Assembly (NCBI RefSeq): GCF_042242105.1
Contig: NC_092028.1
Location: 8,975,338 to 9,039,337 of the forward strand
Length of the DNA: 64,000 nucleotides
Source of the DNA: Pempheris klunzingeri
Taxonomy: Eukaryota; Chordata; Actinopteri; Acropomatiformes; Pempheridae
Direction of reading: 5' to 3'
Each line of letters starts with the position of its first letter. Positions within the stretch are counted from its first letter, which is position 1. A program made the translations under genes and the position numbers. Of the stretch, positions 25,945 to 37,878 are shown one piece after another. The notes beneath the pieces were generated by a model. The model had not been told where the DNA came from, ran no database searches, and saw only the letters and a list, made by a program, of their open reading frames with translations.

Positions 25945-26530
25945 ACCACCCATAGTTCCCCGCAACTCTTACAGCACACCATCATACCAACACCTGCACC
26001 ACCGTGTCCTCATCCCCCCAAATGCTACATTTTGTTGTTGTTCGCTCTCAGCAATGTCCATATGTGTTCACTGTTGTATATGCCACCGTTTACCCATCTG
26101 CTGTGACACATTATGTTTTGTTTCATCAATTAAAAAAAAAGACAAGAAAAGGTCATTTGTGAACCCTCCAACCATTTGTGTGTCCCCCCCCTCCCCCGGT
26201 TTGTAAATGTGACATTAACATTTGCATCTGACAGTCAGTTTGATAAACATGGGTCTGAAATAACCTTTTCTGTGCTGATGGCATATGAGGTCATGTATGA
26301 AGTAAGTGTGAGTAATAATAATAATAGGTGATCCATTAAATGTTCACTAATTCCATAAAGTCATAGTGACCTGATCATTTCTTAATGAGGAACTACGGGA
26401 AGTCATGATAAATCCTCCATTTGTGCATCATGGCGAGTTACGTTATTAGTTATGTATTAGTTAAGAATATGTTACACATAGTTACCCAATTTGTTCATGA
26501 AATTCCTTCCATTAATTCTTAATGGAAGAG
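25640..26530. repeat. Inverted-repeat pair flanking microsatellite DNA
   Basis: The left copy (about 25640-25802), read on the minus strand, and the right copy (about 26329-26480), read on the plus strand, share a nearly identical core: tcatagtgacgtgatcattt / tcatagtgacctgatcattt followed by cttaatg. Weaker similarity continues outward (catcatg.. tattagtt). The interval between them holds a CA tract and poly-A/poly-C runs but no ORF. Confidence 0.65.
25890..25941. repeat. (AC)n microsatellite
   Basis: About 25 AC units preceded by a short CT run, lying between the inverted repeats at 25.64 and 26.33 kb. Confidence 0.95.
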
Positions 26531-27022
26531 ACTACACCTATCTCTGACACTGAGTCATACTAGGAAAAATGTATAAATGTCTGTTTGATTGGAAAAATGA
26601 ACCATATTTGACAGTCAGAACCTTAAAACTATACATAAATGTATTTTTGAGTTTTTAATTTGTAGGCATCCACTGTTGTTTGCACTCGAGCAGCAATAAA
26701 ATAACTTTGGCAGAAACAAAATGTACACAAAATGCAAGTTTGAAGTCTTCGCAAGTTGATTTTCTGTTTTTTTCTAATTCTTATAAAAATCTATAGAACT
26801 CTGGTATGTTTTGTAAAAGTCTTTTGGCACTAATGTAAAGTACTCATGATTAGCAGTAAAAGGGCTCAAACATGTAAAAAACCCAGCATGGTCTTGTGAA
26901 GGAGAGCAACCTAAGAGTGTTCTGACTGATTACAACTTATACAGTATATGCAGCCACCTGGAACAGACTTCCTCACTTGCCAAATACATGCCATGTTTAG
27001 CCTGGGCAAGCCTGGCTGCTCT

Positions 27023-27062
<40 letters not shown>
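27023..27062. repeat. (GT)n microsatellite
   Basis: About 19 GT units. Confidence 0.95.
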
Positions 27063-27063
<1 letters not shown>

Positions 27064-27500
27064 GTCAGGTCTGTTACTGTGGTGCTCGTTTGGTCCTCTG
27101 CTGTTGTGCAGCATGTGGCCCGCAGATTAACGCTTTAAATGAGACTCTCTCCTGTTCTGAATGCCCCCTCTGTTTGCTTACAAGGCCCGGGTGAGACAGG
27201 GTGGAAGGATTTGAGAGGGTTTTTGTATCTCCTCCTGTTCAGAGGGGGGCATCCTATTATAAGCGAAAAGCTAAGGGAGGGCATGGTGACAAAGGGTTAA
27301 AACCTGAGAGTGTCGTTTTTTGGCTTAATATGCAGAATTGGCTTCTCTTTTTTTTTTCCTTCTTTTTTAAGACATGTGGAAAACGGCTCCAAACAGATTT
27401 TAGTGTAAGACAGGTGCCAGCTCTGCCATCTGCTTTCAGTTTTACCTCCCTGTCTGTCTGCTCTCAGCCGATCCCCTCCTCTCTCTACAATCCTGATTCA

Positions 27501-27506
<6 letters not shown>

Positions 27507-27538
<32 letters not shown>
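27507..27538. repeat. (CT)n microsatellite
   Basis: About 16 CT units; the Ser-Leu run in the overlapping frame is an artefact. Confidence 0.95.
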
Positions 27539-27540
<2 letters not shown>

Positions 27541-29230
27541 TTTCCCTCTCCCACCAATCAGATCAGTCTGACACCCTCCCCATCACGTGCTGGCTCACAC
27601 CCGATAGGTACCTGGAAGACATTAAAAGTGAGGAGAAATCAAATCAAAAGGGAAATTCATTAACTTCAGGTATGACATGTGGAAAATATTGGGTATTAAA
27701 TGCGCGGGTATACATACATAAACACACATGACACACACAAGGGCTGTGTGAAATGTATTAGGGAGGGAAAGGGATTTAGGGAAGGGGGAGGGTCATCTCT
27801 TTTTTTTTTTTGGAGTCAAATATTTTTGGGAGAACTTTTTTCTCATTTCCCAAAATATTTTATACATCATCCTTCCCTTCTGAGAATTATTCTGAGAAGA
27901 ATTATTCTATTGTTTTTGCGGTGGCTGCTTTTTTTGGGAATCACTTTCTTATTTTTGCCATAATGTTTTGAGATTATGAGGTCAGGTCAGGGTTTGAGTC
28001 CAAAAGAAAAAAATAGTAAGGCCAGGTCAGTGCCTTCCTTTTTACTTAAATAGGTTAATAAGTACAAATATAAGATTCAGTACTAGGGCCTCCTGAGCAC
28101 AGGCCCAGGGGACCTATGGGTCGTGCGGTCCCTAAGCCAGACCCTCCATTTAAAGTGTTAACAAGATCTACTGCCTTGTTGGAAAGTCTAGAAAGGAGCT
28201 AGACCAACTGTCTTTCACATAAACGTGTGCCGGTGCAGTTCTCAATCAACAGAGTTACAGGTAAAATGTGAGCAAATTTATTCAGTTCAAAGTTATTCCA
28301 AACTAAACTGAGTAGATTCAACTCATCAGCATCACAACTATGCAACATATTGCACTATGTGCAAATTGGCAGTGGGGTGACTTGCTCATTTATTTTGGTT
28401 TTGTCCTGTGTTATGTGATTATTGGCTCTAAGCATTCAGATGGTTTTCCAGGGTTTTCAAAAAGAGATCCAACCAAATCTGTTCTTGGCAATCTTTGGTT
28501 ACTCTGAAATGACAGAGTTTTTCCTACAGCCATCAACGAGCATTTATTTACAGGACATGGTTGCAATTTATACAAATATATATACACTCACATAGAAAAT
28601 CATCAGATTCTTCAGGTTTAAACAAGATGCTCTGGGGGTCTTTTCCTTGACTGCCTGCTGAAGCTATGTTAGAATATTAGTGTTAAGCAATTTATTTTTC
28701 ATTCTCTGACTTCATTAAACTAGTTTTTAAAAATAAGGTTTTCCTTTGTGTTTGTTTTTCACTGTTTAACTTTACGTCTTTCCTCTTGTTTTATAAAGCG
28801 TGCTACATGTTGGCTTTAGCCCATATGTGCAGGGCCCCGCTGCCTCATGGTCCACACACTCTAGCACCACCTGTGCACTACATAAAGGCACAGCTCCTTC
28901 TGTATTTTAGGTCTGCCTGCTTGGAAACAACGACCAAGGAGAGGGTTCAGTTGCCAGATGTGGAAGCCTCTGGTATTATTAATAAAATGATCTTCCGCGG
29001 TTCAAACCTGCTGCTGCATGACGTGTGTACTAAGCATGTTGCTTACACTCTCATGTGCAACACTCTTCAGCCTCTATTACCAGGAAAAAGAGAATTTAAT
29101 TTTAGCACAAGCATGTTTCTTTCTGGAAAAGATGCAGCTTCTTGTGAAAAATATCAGCTTTAATGGCCAACTAGATGACTTATGAAAATACATAGAAGTG
29201 AAAACACATTGTTGGCTCCTCTCTCTGCAG

Positions 29231-29369
29231 CTTCCCCAGGAGAAAAGCGGCCAAGCCTCATTTAAAGCGAGGCGCCGGAGCCGTGTCGCTCGGTTCAGAA
29301 ATGTGGGGCTTCAACCTGGTGGTTTCTTCCTGGAATGAGGCCGCTGCTAATGAGCCTGTTAGGACAAAG
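29231..29369 (+). other. Candidate unrecognised exon, open in one frame throughout
   Basis: A strong acceptor (pyrimidine tract plus ctctctgcag ending at 29230) is followed by 139 nt that are open in one frame across the whole interval and end at a good donor (aaag|GTGAGT at 29370). The frame has 46 codons after one leading base, ends in phase 0, and has an internal ATG at 29301. The short peptide after that ATG begins MWGFNLVVSSW and matches no family I recognise. It lies on the plus strand, about 8 kb upstream of both the nfix first exon and gadd45gip1. It may be an exon of an unannotated or noncoding transcript, a conserved regulatory element, or chance. Confidence 0.3.
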
Positions 29370-30052
29370 GTGAGTTCTAAATGAGCGGAAAGAAAAGTAA
29401 ACAAGCCAGGTGACAAATTGAAAATAAGCGAACATCAAGTAGCCTGGATGGAGATTCTGTCCACGAATACAAACTTGCTCACAAGAAAACCAGTGGCTGT
29501 CAGTGTTGTAAAGAGCTGTTGAGGCTAGGCTTTTTGTTTTTGAGAGTCTTATAGCATGCAGGTGCTCTTTTCAAAGGCAGCCTTCTCCGCCGGGCACTTC
29601 TTGGCCCGTGTTGAATGTCGGGCTCCCAGGGTGTTTGTTTGGGTTCTGTTTTGTATGCTTAGTGTCTATGCCCGCTTGATACCTATTCCTCTTTTCCTCT
29701 CTTATTTAAGTGCACATTTTCTCACAGAACGCTTCTAAAGCTTTCCAAAACATATAACCTGCTCACAAAGAGCGTAGCTCAGTTTTTCCATTCTCGAAAA
29801 AGAAAAAGAAAAGACGCAACAGGAGACTTAGTTACAAGTTCACGAGGCTTATATAGTCATGGAGCGGTCCAGAAAGAATGTAAGCTGCAAACAGTTCATT
29901 ACTATAAATCTGTAGGTTACTGATTTCATAGCTCTTTCTCTGGGCAAATTATTTTCCTCTGCAACCTGGTGAGTTAAGATCTCAATTAAAAATAGGTTTT
30001 CAGTCTCTCACTACATTTAAATTCTGATCTTGGCCCACAATCTCTCATCATC

Positions 30053-30076
30053 TGTGTGTGTGTGTGTGTGTGTGTG
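30053..30076. repeat. (TG)n microsatellite
   Basis: 12 TG units. Confidence 0.9.
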
Positions 30077-33000
30077 AGATCATCAGTGTGTCAGATGGAG
30101 CCTGTTGTGCCAGGCAGCCGGGCAGTGGCGGTGCCACTCTGTGTGGTCAGTGCACAGTGTGTCCTCTCAGCTGCTGTTTCGAATTCACAACTAACTAACA
30201 GCAGCAACCCCGTTCATTCACTGCAGCAGATGGTGGCGAACTCGCTGTTCGCGTGTGCCTGTGTTTGCCCATTTCTTTTGGAGAGGCAGCTGTGGGAGGC
30301 AAAGCTTTGCCCGCTGCTGCGTCCAGCTTCATGCGCAGGCAACAAAGAGGGGGACAATTGAAATGAAACTCTGGGGTCTAAAAATCAGAGAAGATGCTCG
30401 CAGGCGAGGCTTGCGTAAAATCTCCCATATCTCTCTGAATCATCCAGAGAGGCTGCGGCCAGTTTCATCGGAGAATAATCCTTGAGATTATATCCCTGCG
30501 TGGTGGACAATGAGCATATTGTTGTGATCTTGTTGCCGTAATCCAGCTCAGCACCATATGCAATAGACAGCAACGCTCTCTAGAGAGCCACTGCAGTGGT
30601 GAATAATACGCTGTCCAGTCTTTGCACAGCAATCCATCTGCCACAGGCTCTCTGCGTCTGAAAATATCTCCGCTAGAATCAACTCAGAAGCAGCATATTA
30701 GAGTGTATTGTCAATCTGTTTTTGTTCAGGATGATGCCAAAATGCATCTACAAATTTCTCTCGAAAATGACCACTACATGTTACAGCCGTTTAAGTCTCC
30801 TGGAGCCTAATATGAGTGCAATTTCAATTTTGGTCATAACCTCGAGTGCACAGAGAGGAGATAGATTAAAAATGAGGATGGGGTGAAGCCATCTGTTTTG
30901 CGGTAAAATCAGAGAGACACAGGAAGAAATCTGGAGGAGCCGAGCGGGGACGCTGGAAGTCAGTCAAAGTTGGGGTTTGCTGAGAGAGAGAGTCAGTCTG
31001 AATAATGACGCCACACTAAAAGCTGCGCGACATTCACGCTTTTTTGCATTAATTTGAATGGTCAGGATCATTTATATCTAACATCATTAACAATATTCTA
31101 CACACATTTTGGAGTGTTTGGCACTACAACAAACTGGAACACCAACACGCTTGTGTGTCAGAGCAGCTACACGGGCAGCAACACTGAAGTCAAGCATGAA
31201 AACTGCAAGGACAGAGAGTTTTACAAATAGACTGATACAATTTGATAATTCACTGATTTAAAACTCTTTCACGCCACACATTTACAGTGTAAACCAATAA
31301 AAAGGGGAAAACTTTTTTATTAACTGGTTTTAGGGGGGCTGCACCCCCTGCTTACTGTGTCCATGGAGCCGAGGCTCATAAAGAAACAGCAGACTCAGGC
31401 CAAATTGTCAGTTAGTAGATGAAATGTCATGCTAGCCAGACATGGTAGACAGGCAGGCGGCGTTGCCTGAGGAGGAATCTGACAATTTTAATGTGCTTCT
31501 GCAACCCAGCTGATTCACCACTACACCATCAAGTCTAATAGGTTTTGTTCTGGTGCATCACTCCAGGTTTCCTTAATGGAAAAGCCAAACATACTGCTCT
31601 AACATTGGGTGACAAGGGCACCTTGGGTTTGCAGATGTTCACGCAGATGACAGATGGCGCCGGCGTAGCTAAGGGAGCAACGGGAACGATGTCTGCGCCA
31701 GGCTGGTGCCACGTGCACCCCCCCATCCCATCCCATCCCACCCCCTCCCTCCCTCTTACATTCCCCCTCTGTACTGCAGAGTGCCACATCCCAAAATCTC
31801 CAAAATGAGGGGCGAAAAGCTGGGTGTATGTGTACATGTCTGTGTCTGTTCCTGCGAGTGAACGTGTACATGCATAGACTCAGCACCCTGCGGTCACGGC
31901 TCAAGGGACTGCACAGCAACAACGTGTCCCATGTGTCAGGATCACGGTGTTCCAGGTTAAATCAGGTGGCAGCCTGGACTCTGTTTAACTATGTCACATG
32001 AAGAGGCCACACGTCAAAAGCGGGGTTATGACATCTTGTTTTGGCCGGCTGGAGTGACTGAAGTGCTTTAAGGTGCCTCCTTTTAAAAGAAGAACCCCAT
32101 TAAAAGGGTCTTAATTGTGCACTTGATGGATGCATACATGATGCCATGTTAAAGGCTGAGGCAAAAAGTCAAAATCTTCACCAGTTGATGATTCATGGAA
32201 ATAAAGAAACAGCACTGACCTTGTGTTGCAGTGTCCTAATCAGTCCTGGTGTTGTTAATGTGTTAAACAAATGTAAGATCTGACTTTTTATTTTGTTGTA
32301 ACCTAATTTGGCTGCTTAGCTTACACACTGGTTAGCGTATTCCGTAGACTTTTTAGACTCCTGAAGCACTTTTAATGCTTTAAGAGAAAAGGCTTCTAAA
32401 ATGAGGTCCGACTATTTTGTCTGGCAAACATAAAACTAACTCAAGTAATGTAAAAGCACCCAAATCCAATAAAGAGCAGGGCAGAGCCGCTGACGTTTGC
32501 CTAAACTCTTACTGCTTCCAGGAGCAGCTACCACGCAGTGCACAGGGCTTGTTTCACATGTTTAAACAGAATCCGAAGCTTGGCAGGTCTGCCAGTGCGA
32601 GCCTAGTCAGGGTTACTAAGCTATGACTGGACAACTGTGCAGTAGAAGGGGTTTATCGGGCAGACAGTTTTGCCCTTTGACCCCTCCGGCTTTTAGCGAA
32701 TCTGGAGGAGCTCTGTTGTACCAGAAGCATTTCTCTTTCACTCACTGGAGGTGGAAATCTGTAAAGGTGGCTCTGTCTGTGCCAACAAGGAAATTAAACT
32801 CCACTCTAAAACTTTCTGACATATTATCCCTAACTGCTCCATCAGTGGTCACTACTGTGGTAAATTGGCAGCAAGAAAGCATATTCAGTGCTTCTGGCGA
32901 GAGATTTCATAGAAACCAATGATATTTCACAACAATGCCAACTGGAAGTGCTAACAGTAATAGCTCTGTTGACCAAGTGATAGCAGCAGCACTTATAGCC

Positions 33001-34957
33001 CAACAGTGTCAACGGAGAAAGCCTTGTGATTAAATCATTTGCTGCCAACGTGCAGAATGAAACATTCAGCGCGGCACTGTGTCAGATGAGAGCAACAATA
33101 CGGTTGCATTAGTATAATGTGGAATAAACTCTCACTTCAGACTCAATCGGGATCTATCAGTAAAAAGAGGAATTTGATTTAAGCATCAGCTCTTCATGCG
33201 GACAGATTACGAGCCCTGGAGCCCCAGGAAGTCGCAGGGAAGAGGAGGACGGCTGTGAGCAGGTAGAGCTGATAATTACCTCCATTCATCTTCACTGGAC
33301 CCCAGCACTGTTTTATGAAGGTGCATCTGAGTGCAGGCCCGCATTTGATGAATCTCCCCTTAAATTAGCAGTCGCTGGTGGATCGAGAGCCTCCATCACT
33401 CCGTATGCTCCCATTCATCATCTCATTAAGACCCTGGGCTGGGCTGTACAGGCCCGAGGACTCCCAAAGAGAGAGGAGAAACTATGAGCTCCATCATAAC
33501 TAAACATTTTGTTGTCGTTTACAAATCTGTCAAATCGAGCACACACGCATTTTTTATGGACCACAATCTGTTCAATTCCCAAGGCCGTTTGATCATTTGT
33601 AGGAAAAAAATCTTAATGTATCAGGGGCAGAGAGTGGCACAGTTGTTTACTACCCCGGGAATCCAGAGCCATTACAGACCAGGAACAAATGCCAAATCCT
33701 TATGTAAACCCAGTGTGTGTGTGTGTGTGTGTGTATGTTTATAGGAATGTGCTTCTCTTCAGGTGTTTACATGAACGTGAGATATAAAGATTTGTGATGC
33801 AAGATAATTTGGTTAAAACATTACAGCAATTATGTGGCAGGAAATGCAGTGGGAGTCCCAGCTTGCCATTTTCACTGCACTCTTTGCTGCAAAGTGAGCA
33901 GAAATAAAAGCTCTCCGGTGGTTAAACCGCTCCCCTCGTCTCTCCATCACCCCTCCGCCCAAGTGGATGAATCTTTCAGAAAGCCCCACCTACCCCTGTT
34001 TTTCCACAAACTCAGTGGAGATTGCAGCAGGGCACCGAGACACCCCCCCTCCACCCCTCAACCCCAGCCCACTCAAAACCCCCCGTCGCGCTCCGAACGC
34101 ATCACTAACTGGATCTCCATGTGGTACATCCATTACCATAAAATACTCCGCTGCTCCCCACTGAAAGCTCACCATCCTCCTCTGCCCTCCGCTTTCCCTC
34201 GCACAGCAGCCCCTCCATCCCACCACCGCCCAAGCTCCACCACCCCGGCCCCCTTCATGAGACCGCTTACGCTGGCAGTTTTGAATTGGGCTAAGTCCAA
34301 GTTTAACATTAGTGGGGGGCAGTTGGGGTGTTTAAAAAGCAGCCTGCAGAGAGCTGTAAGAGTGATCACAGCCGTGACTTATGCTCCAGTAAAAAAAACT
34401 CAAACGCACAACTACACCCTTGCTTTGTTGCGAGCATGACCTTCTTGTAACCACAAATTGAGAAATCACTAATAATGTGTGGAGTTTACATGTTTGAGGA
34501 GGAGGCTTTTCTGTGGGAAATTTACATCCACGTTGCCAAGGACAACATTAGTTACCTTTGGATTATTCATTTGTGTGTGATGTTACTGTGGAAAGCTGTG
34601 ATTTATCACCAGCATTGCAGAGACTCATCTTACCGAGGAGGCTTTTTTTTTTTTTTGGGTCCTTTTTTCCCTTATTTTGTGCAGTATAGCCACAGCCTGA
34701 TGTCATTACCAGGAAATGGAGATATTTTGGGGCTCAGCTCTCTTTTATTTGGATTTTGTCCTCATCCCTTGTTCTGGAGAAATGCTGACAAATCTAATTC
34801 TTGGTGCCAAAATTCTAAGTAAAACCCTGTCATTGTTTAAGGCCAACAAAAGAGTGGTTCATTTAGACTCAACTTATTATGATTTCGTCTTTATGTCAAC
34901 AAATAGTAACACTGGCTTGGCAAATTGCTTCATAGGAAAAACAACACTAAACCTTGG

Positions 34958-34958
<1 letters not shown>

Positions 34959-34991
<33 letters not shown>

Positions 34992-35042
34992 AGGGGGGAG
35001 ACAGAGAGAGAGAGACGGAGGGAGGGAGAGAGGGAGAGAGTA
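34959..35042. repeat. (TG)n followed by (GA)n tract
   Basis: About 11 TG units pass directly into a GA/GGGA purine tract. Confidence 0.9.
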
Positions 35043-35516
35043 TTTAGAGGGAAAAATTCTATTATTACAAATGAAACCCCTCTTTAGGGTTATTGGTTAA
35101 GTAACATGAGAAATAAGTATTTATCATGTAATGCCTCATTAAAAATTCCAAGTTCACAAATGTTAAAACTATGTTTTCTGCATGGCATCCTACTTAAGTG
35201 CCTAAGCACAGCTGCACCGGGGCACCACTTGTAAAATCATGAACTGTAATAACAGGATTAAATGGGTGCAGTGAGGCAAAGGTCACTGACATGACACTAC
35301 AGTTCCTGTCATTTAAGCATGAATTTTGCATGTGTTTAAAAGAACGTAGACCGTTAAAATTTAATTCGATGCTCCACATTTGTGGCCACTGATGGTGCTA
35401 ATAGTTAAGGTGTCTTCGGTTTATATGTTGAAAAGGGGTTAATTAAAGCACACACAGCTAAAAAAAAAAAAAAAAAGGCAAAGAAAACACAGAGAATGCA
35501 ACTGCCCATCATTTCC

Positions 35517-35790
35517 TCCATTCATGGATCAGTCAATTGATTGATAAAATGCCAGAAAATAGTGAAAAGGGCCTTTTACAGGTTCTCAGAGGCCAAGATG
35601 TTTTTTTAAATGTCTTGTTTTGTTCAACCAAGAGTCTTTTTATTTACACTGATATAAAACTGAGAAAAGCAGCAAATCCTAACATGTAAAAAGCTTGAAG
35701 AGCAAATTTTTTTTGGCATTTTTGCTCAAAAAAAGAATTGACACGCAATTAAATTGATTACCAAGACAAATTTTCAAAGAAGCAGAAGTC
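35517..35790 (+). repeat. Dispersed repeat B, copy 1
   Basis: The order aaaatgccagaaaatagtga, aaatgtcttgttttgttcaa and agcaaatcctaacatgt is that of a common fish repeat containing attaatcgattag-type ends. Confidence 0.6.
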
Positions 35791-37304
35791 CAGGTGATTT
35801 TAAGTGACATATTACTACAAACAAACCAACACCGTAGAACCTTATATTGTGTTGGGCTGTTACTAAAATCAACTAAAATCACTCCAAGTCAAACATCCAA
35901 AAAGAATTTAATACAAATTTTACTGGAGTCATAAGGTTAAACTTCCAAGTTTCCCACAAGCCCTCTTTTTGATGTACTAATTATTTAGATGTTGAAAAGT
36001 AACATATTCCAGTTCCTGGCACCACAGACCCTAAAGGTACCAATGTTGCTATTAAACCTCACTTGGCAGCACCAGCTCTCGCTTGTTTTAATGAGTTTCC
36101 CCATCCCACCTAACGAAGTCTATCAGATATCAAAATGATTACACTGAGTTGCACTTGAAAGAGTCTATCCTTCAAGGGGCAGCACCTGAACTGTTGGAAT
36201 TGTGTGCCAACATGTGCTACGGAGCTATTTAAGCCCCTGACTTTAAAGTGACCAGATGTGATCCTGCACATCTGACCAACAATGGAGGCCAAAGTTGTGC
36301 TGTGCTTGTTCCAATAAATGCTCTGAACCACTGCGACTACTCATTCTATTCAGTACAGATGCACTGCTCTATAAATTAAAACCGTCTGCAAAAGCAGATG
36401 CGATTTCAAAAGGTAACAGAGTCATATTTCAGGTGTGCGTGCTCTATATAACTTTCCTAAACATGTATTAATACACCACCCATCCCTCCTACTCACACAC
36501 TCACTCAGAAATAGACCTGTCATCTTGCCACCATCCCCTTATCGTCTAACTGCTAACAAGCCTATTTGCCTGTGACTGACGTTGATGTGATCCCTAAAGC
36601 CCCGGGCTTGGCACCAGATCGCTCCTAAGCCAAATTAAGCCTCTGTCATGCCCACCCCCACCTCTAGCCCAGTGCTACCCCTGCCATGGGAACCCTAAAT
36701 CTTTAATGACGATGGAGAGCTCCGTGCGCTCCCACGACACAAAAGCGATGACATCTGTGTCTATAAGTGCTGTACTCCAGAGCGACCCCATTTGTTCTAT
36801 CTCCGCTTCCCGAAAAGAAAACAAATCTAAAAGTTGAGGGAGGCTGCTAAAAAGAAGAAGGAGGAAGTGGAGCTAAGGAGGTTAAAACAAAGATCCTCTA
36901 TTCTAAAGAAGGTTTATTCCCTCCTGCCCAGTGGTCCTTAAATGTTAAAAGAAGGTGTTAAAAGACTCTCAGCTGCCCTTCTTGCTCTGGTGCTCTGGCT
37001 CAGGCCCACCTGCACACAACTACTTCCAAGTCAACAAGGATGTTTGGTGAAAAACATGCTCCTTCCCCAGCTATTTACCAGCTATGGACCTTTGGACATT
37101 TTAGGTTCCTCAGTACTGAACCAAGAAAAAACTATTTCTGATTAAATACTTTATGATATAGCAATGTATCGATATAGCAAACCAGAAGGAGATAAATTGT
37201 TTGATAATTATTATACCTCAAAGATATGAAACAAAGCTACAAAAGATAGAGTGTAAGATTTGGCACACATCTGACCACCTTCAAAGCTTCAAACTTTTTT
37301 AGGT

Positions 37305-37505
37305 ACATCGGGATGATTGAGTCATCTGTTGATTATCTTTAGGATTAATTATTAGTCTATAAATGTCAGAAAACAATGAATAGTTTTCAATGTCTCCATT
37401 ATTATTTGCATTGATACTCAAAAAGTAGCAAATCCTCACATTTGAGATGCTGGAAATAGAAAGTGGTTTGCATTTTTTCATATAACATATTGTGAACATT
37501 TTTGT
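37305..37505 (+). repeat. Dispersed repeat B, copy 2
   Basis: tataaatgtcagaaaacaat and gcaaatcctcacatttgaga match the same family. It ends about 360 bp before the gadd45gip1 start codon. Confidence 0.55.
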
Positions 37506-37833
37506 CAGATAATTTTATGTGGTTTATATGAGTAGTTGTTTCACTACTATTTTAATTCAGTACTATTTTAATCCTTTTGACTCAGTGTGTTTTATGCCAC
37601 ATGCTGACTCCTCCTGTGTAATGTCTTTAATGCTTTATTCAGAACACCTTAAACTTACTTTTTGTAATGCGATGAGCTACTTAAACAAATTGCTCTGTGT
37701 GTCCCTGTAACATTATTATCCAGTAAACAATACGGCTTTATTATAGATAATAATTTCAAACTGTACAACCATACCAGAGCTCATGGGGGTCCATCGGCTT
37801 GCCGGGATGAACAGGCATTGCTGTAGCCACCTC

Positions 37834-37878
37834 TGACGTCATTCCGGGTCCTTCTTGTGGTGGAGGAAAGATGGCGGC
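37834..37878 (+). promoter_or_regulatory. gadd45gip1 core promoter: CRE, ETS-like and YY1 sites
   Basis: A perfect palindromic CRE, TGACGTCA, lies at 37834-37841. It is followed directly by ATTCCGGGT (an ETS-type core on the other strand), and a perfect YY1-type motif AAGATGGCGGC lies at 37868-37878, containing the start codon at 37871. There is no TATA box. This layout is typical of housekeeping and nuclear-encoded mitochondrial genes, in which YY1 sites often overlap the start codon. The motifs are seen directly; factor occupancy is inferred. Confidence 0.7.

Larger units (their letters stand above)
21030..37833. other. Intergenic region between nfix and gadd45gip1
   Basis: About 17 kb without a recognisable gene apart from the candidate exon at 29.2 kb. 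It contains CA/TG tracts (21.16, 24.64, 24.87, 25.89, 27.03, 30.05, 33.71, 34.96 kb), a CT tract (27.51 kb), an inverted-repeat pair at 25.64-26.53 kb, a probable LINE tail at 22.08-22.29 kb and copies of dispersed repeats at 35.52 and 37.31 kb. In mammals DAND5 lies between GADD45GIP1 and NFIX; I see no cystine-knot coding sequence here. The region may hold nfix regulatory elements, but none can be proven from the sequence alone. Confidence 0.6.

Noticed and set aside
27201..27731. 176-codon plus-strand open frame with a Ser-Leu run
   Set aside because: Relies on a (CT)n microsatellite and poly-T stretches; no family similarity.
28786..29163. 125-codon open frame upstream of the candidate exon
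   Set aside because: No motif, no clear promoter, and it stops before the acceptor at 29230, so it cannot be joined directly to the candidate exon.
33834..34439. 201-codon plus-strand open frame
   Set aside because: Pro/His/Ser-rich and compositionally driven by a C-rich stretch, with no domain, no family resemblance, and poor splice or promoter context. Probably fortuitous.
21030..37833. dand5 (expected between nfix and gadd45gip1 from mammalian order)
   Set aside because: No cysteine-rich CAN-type exon is visible in any frame.
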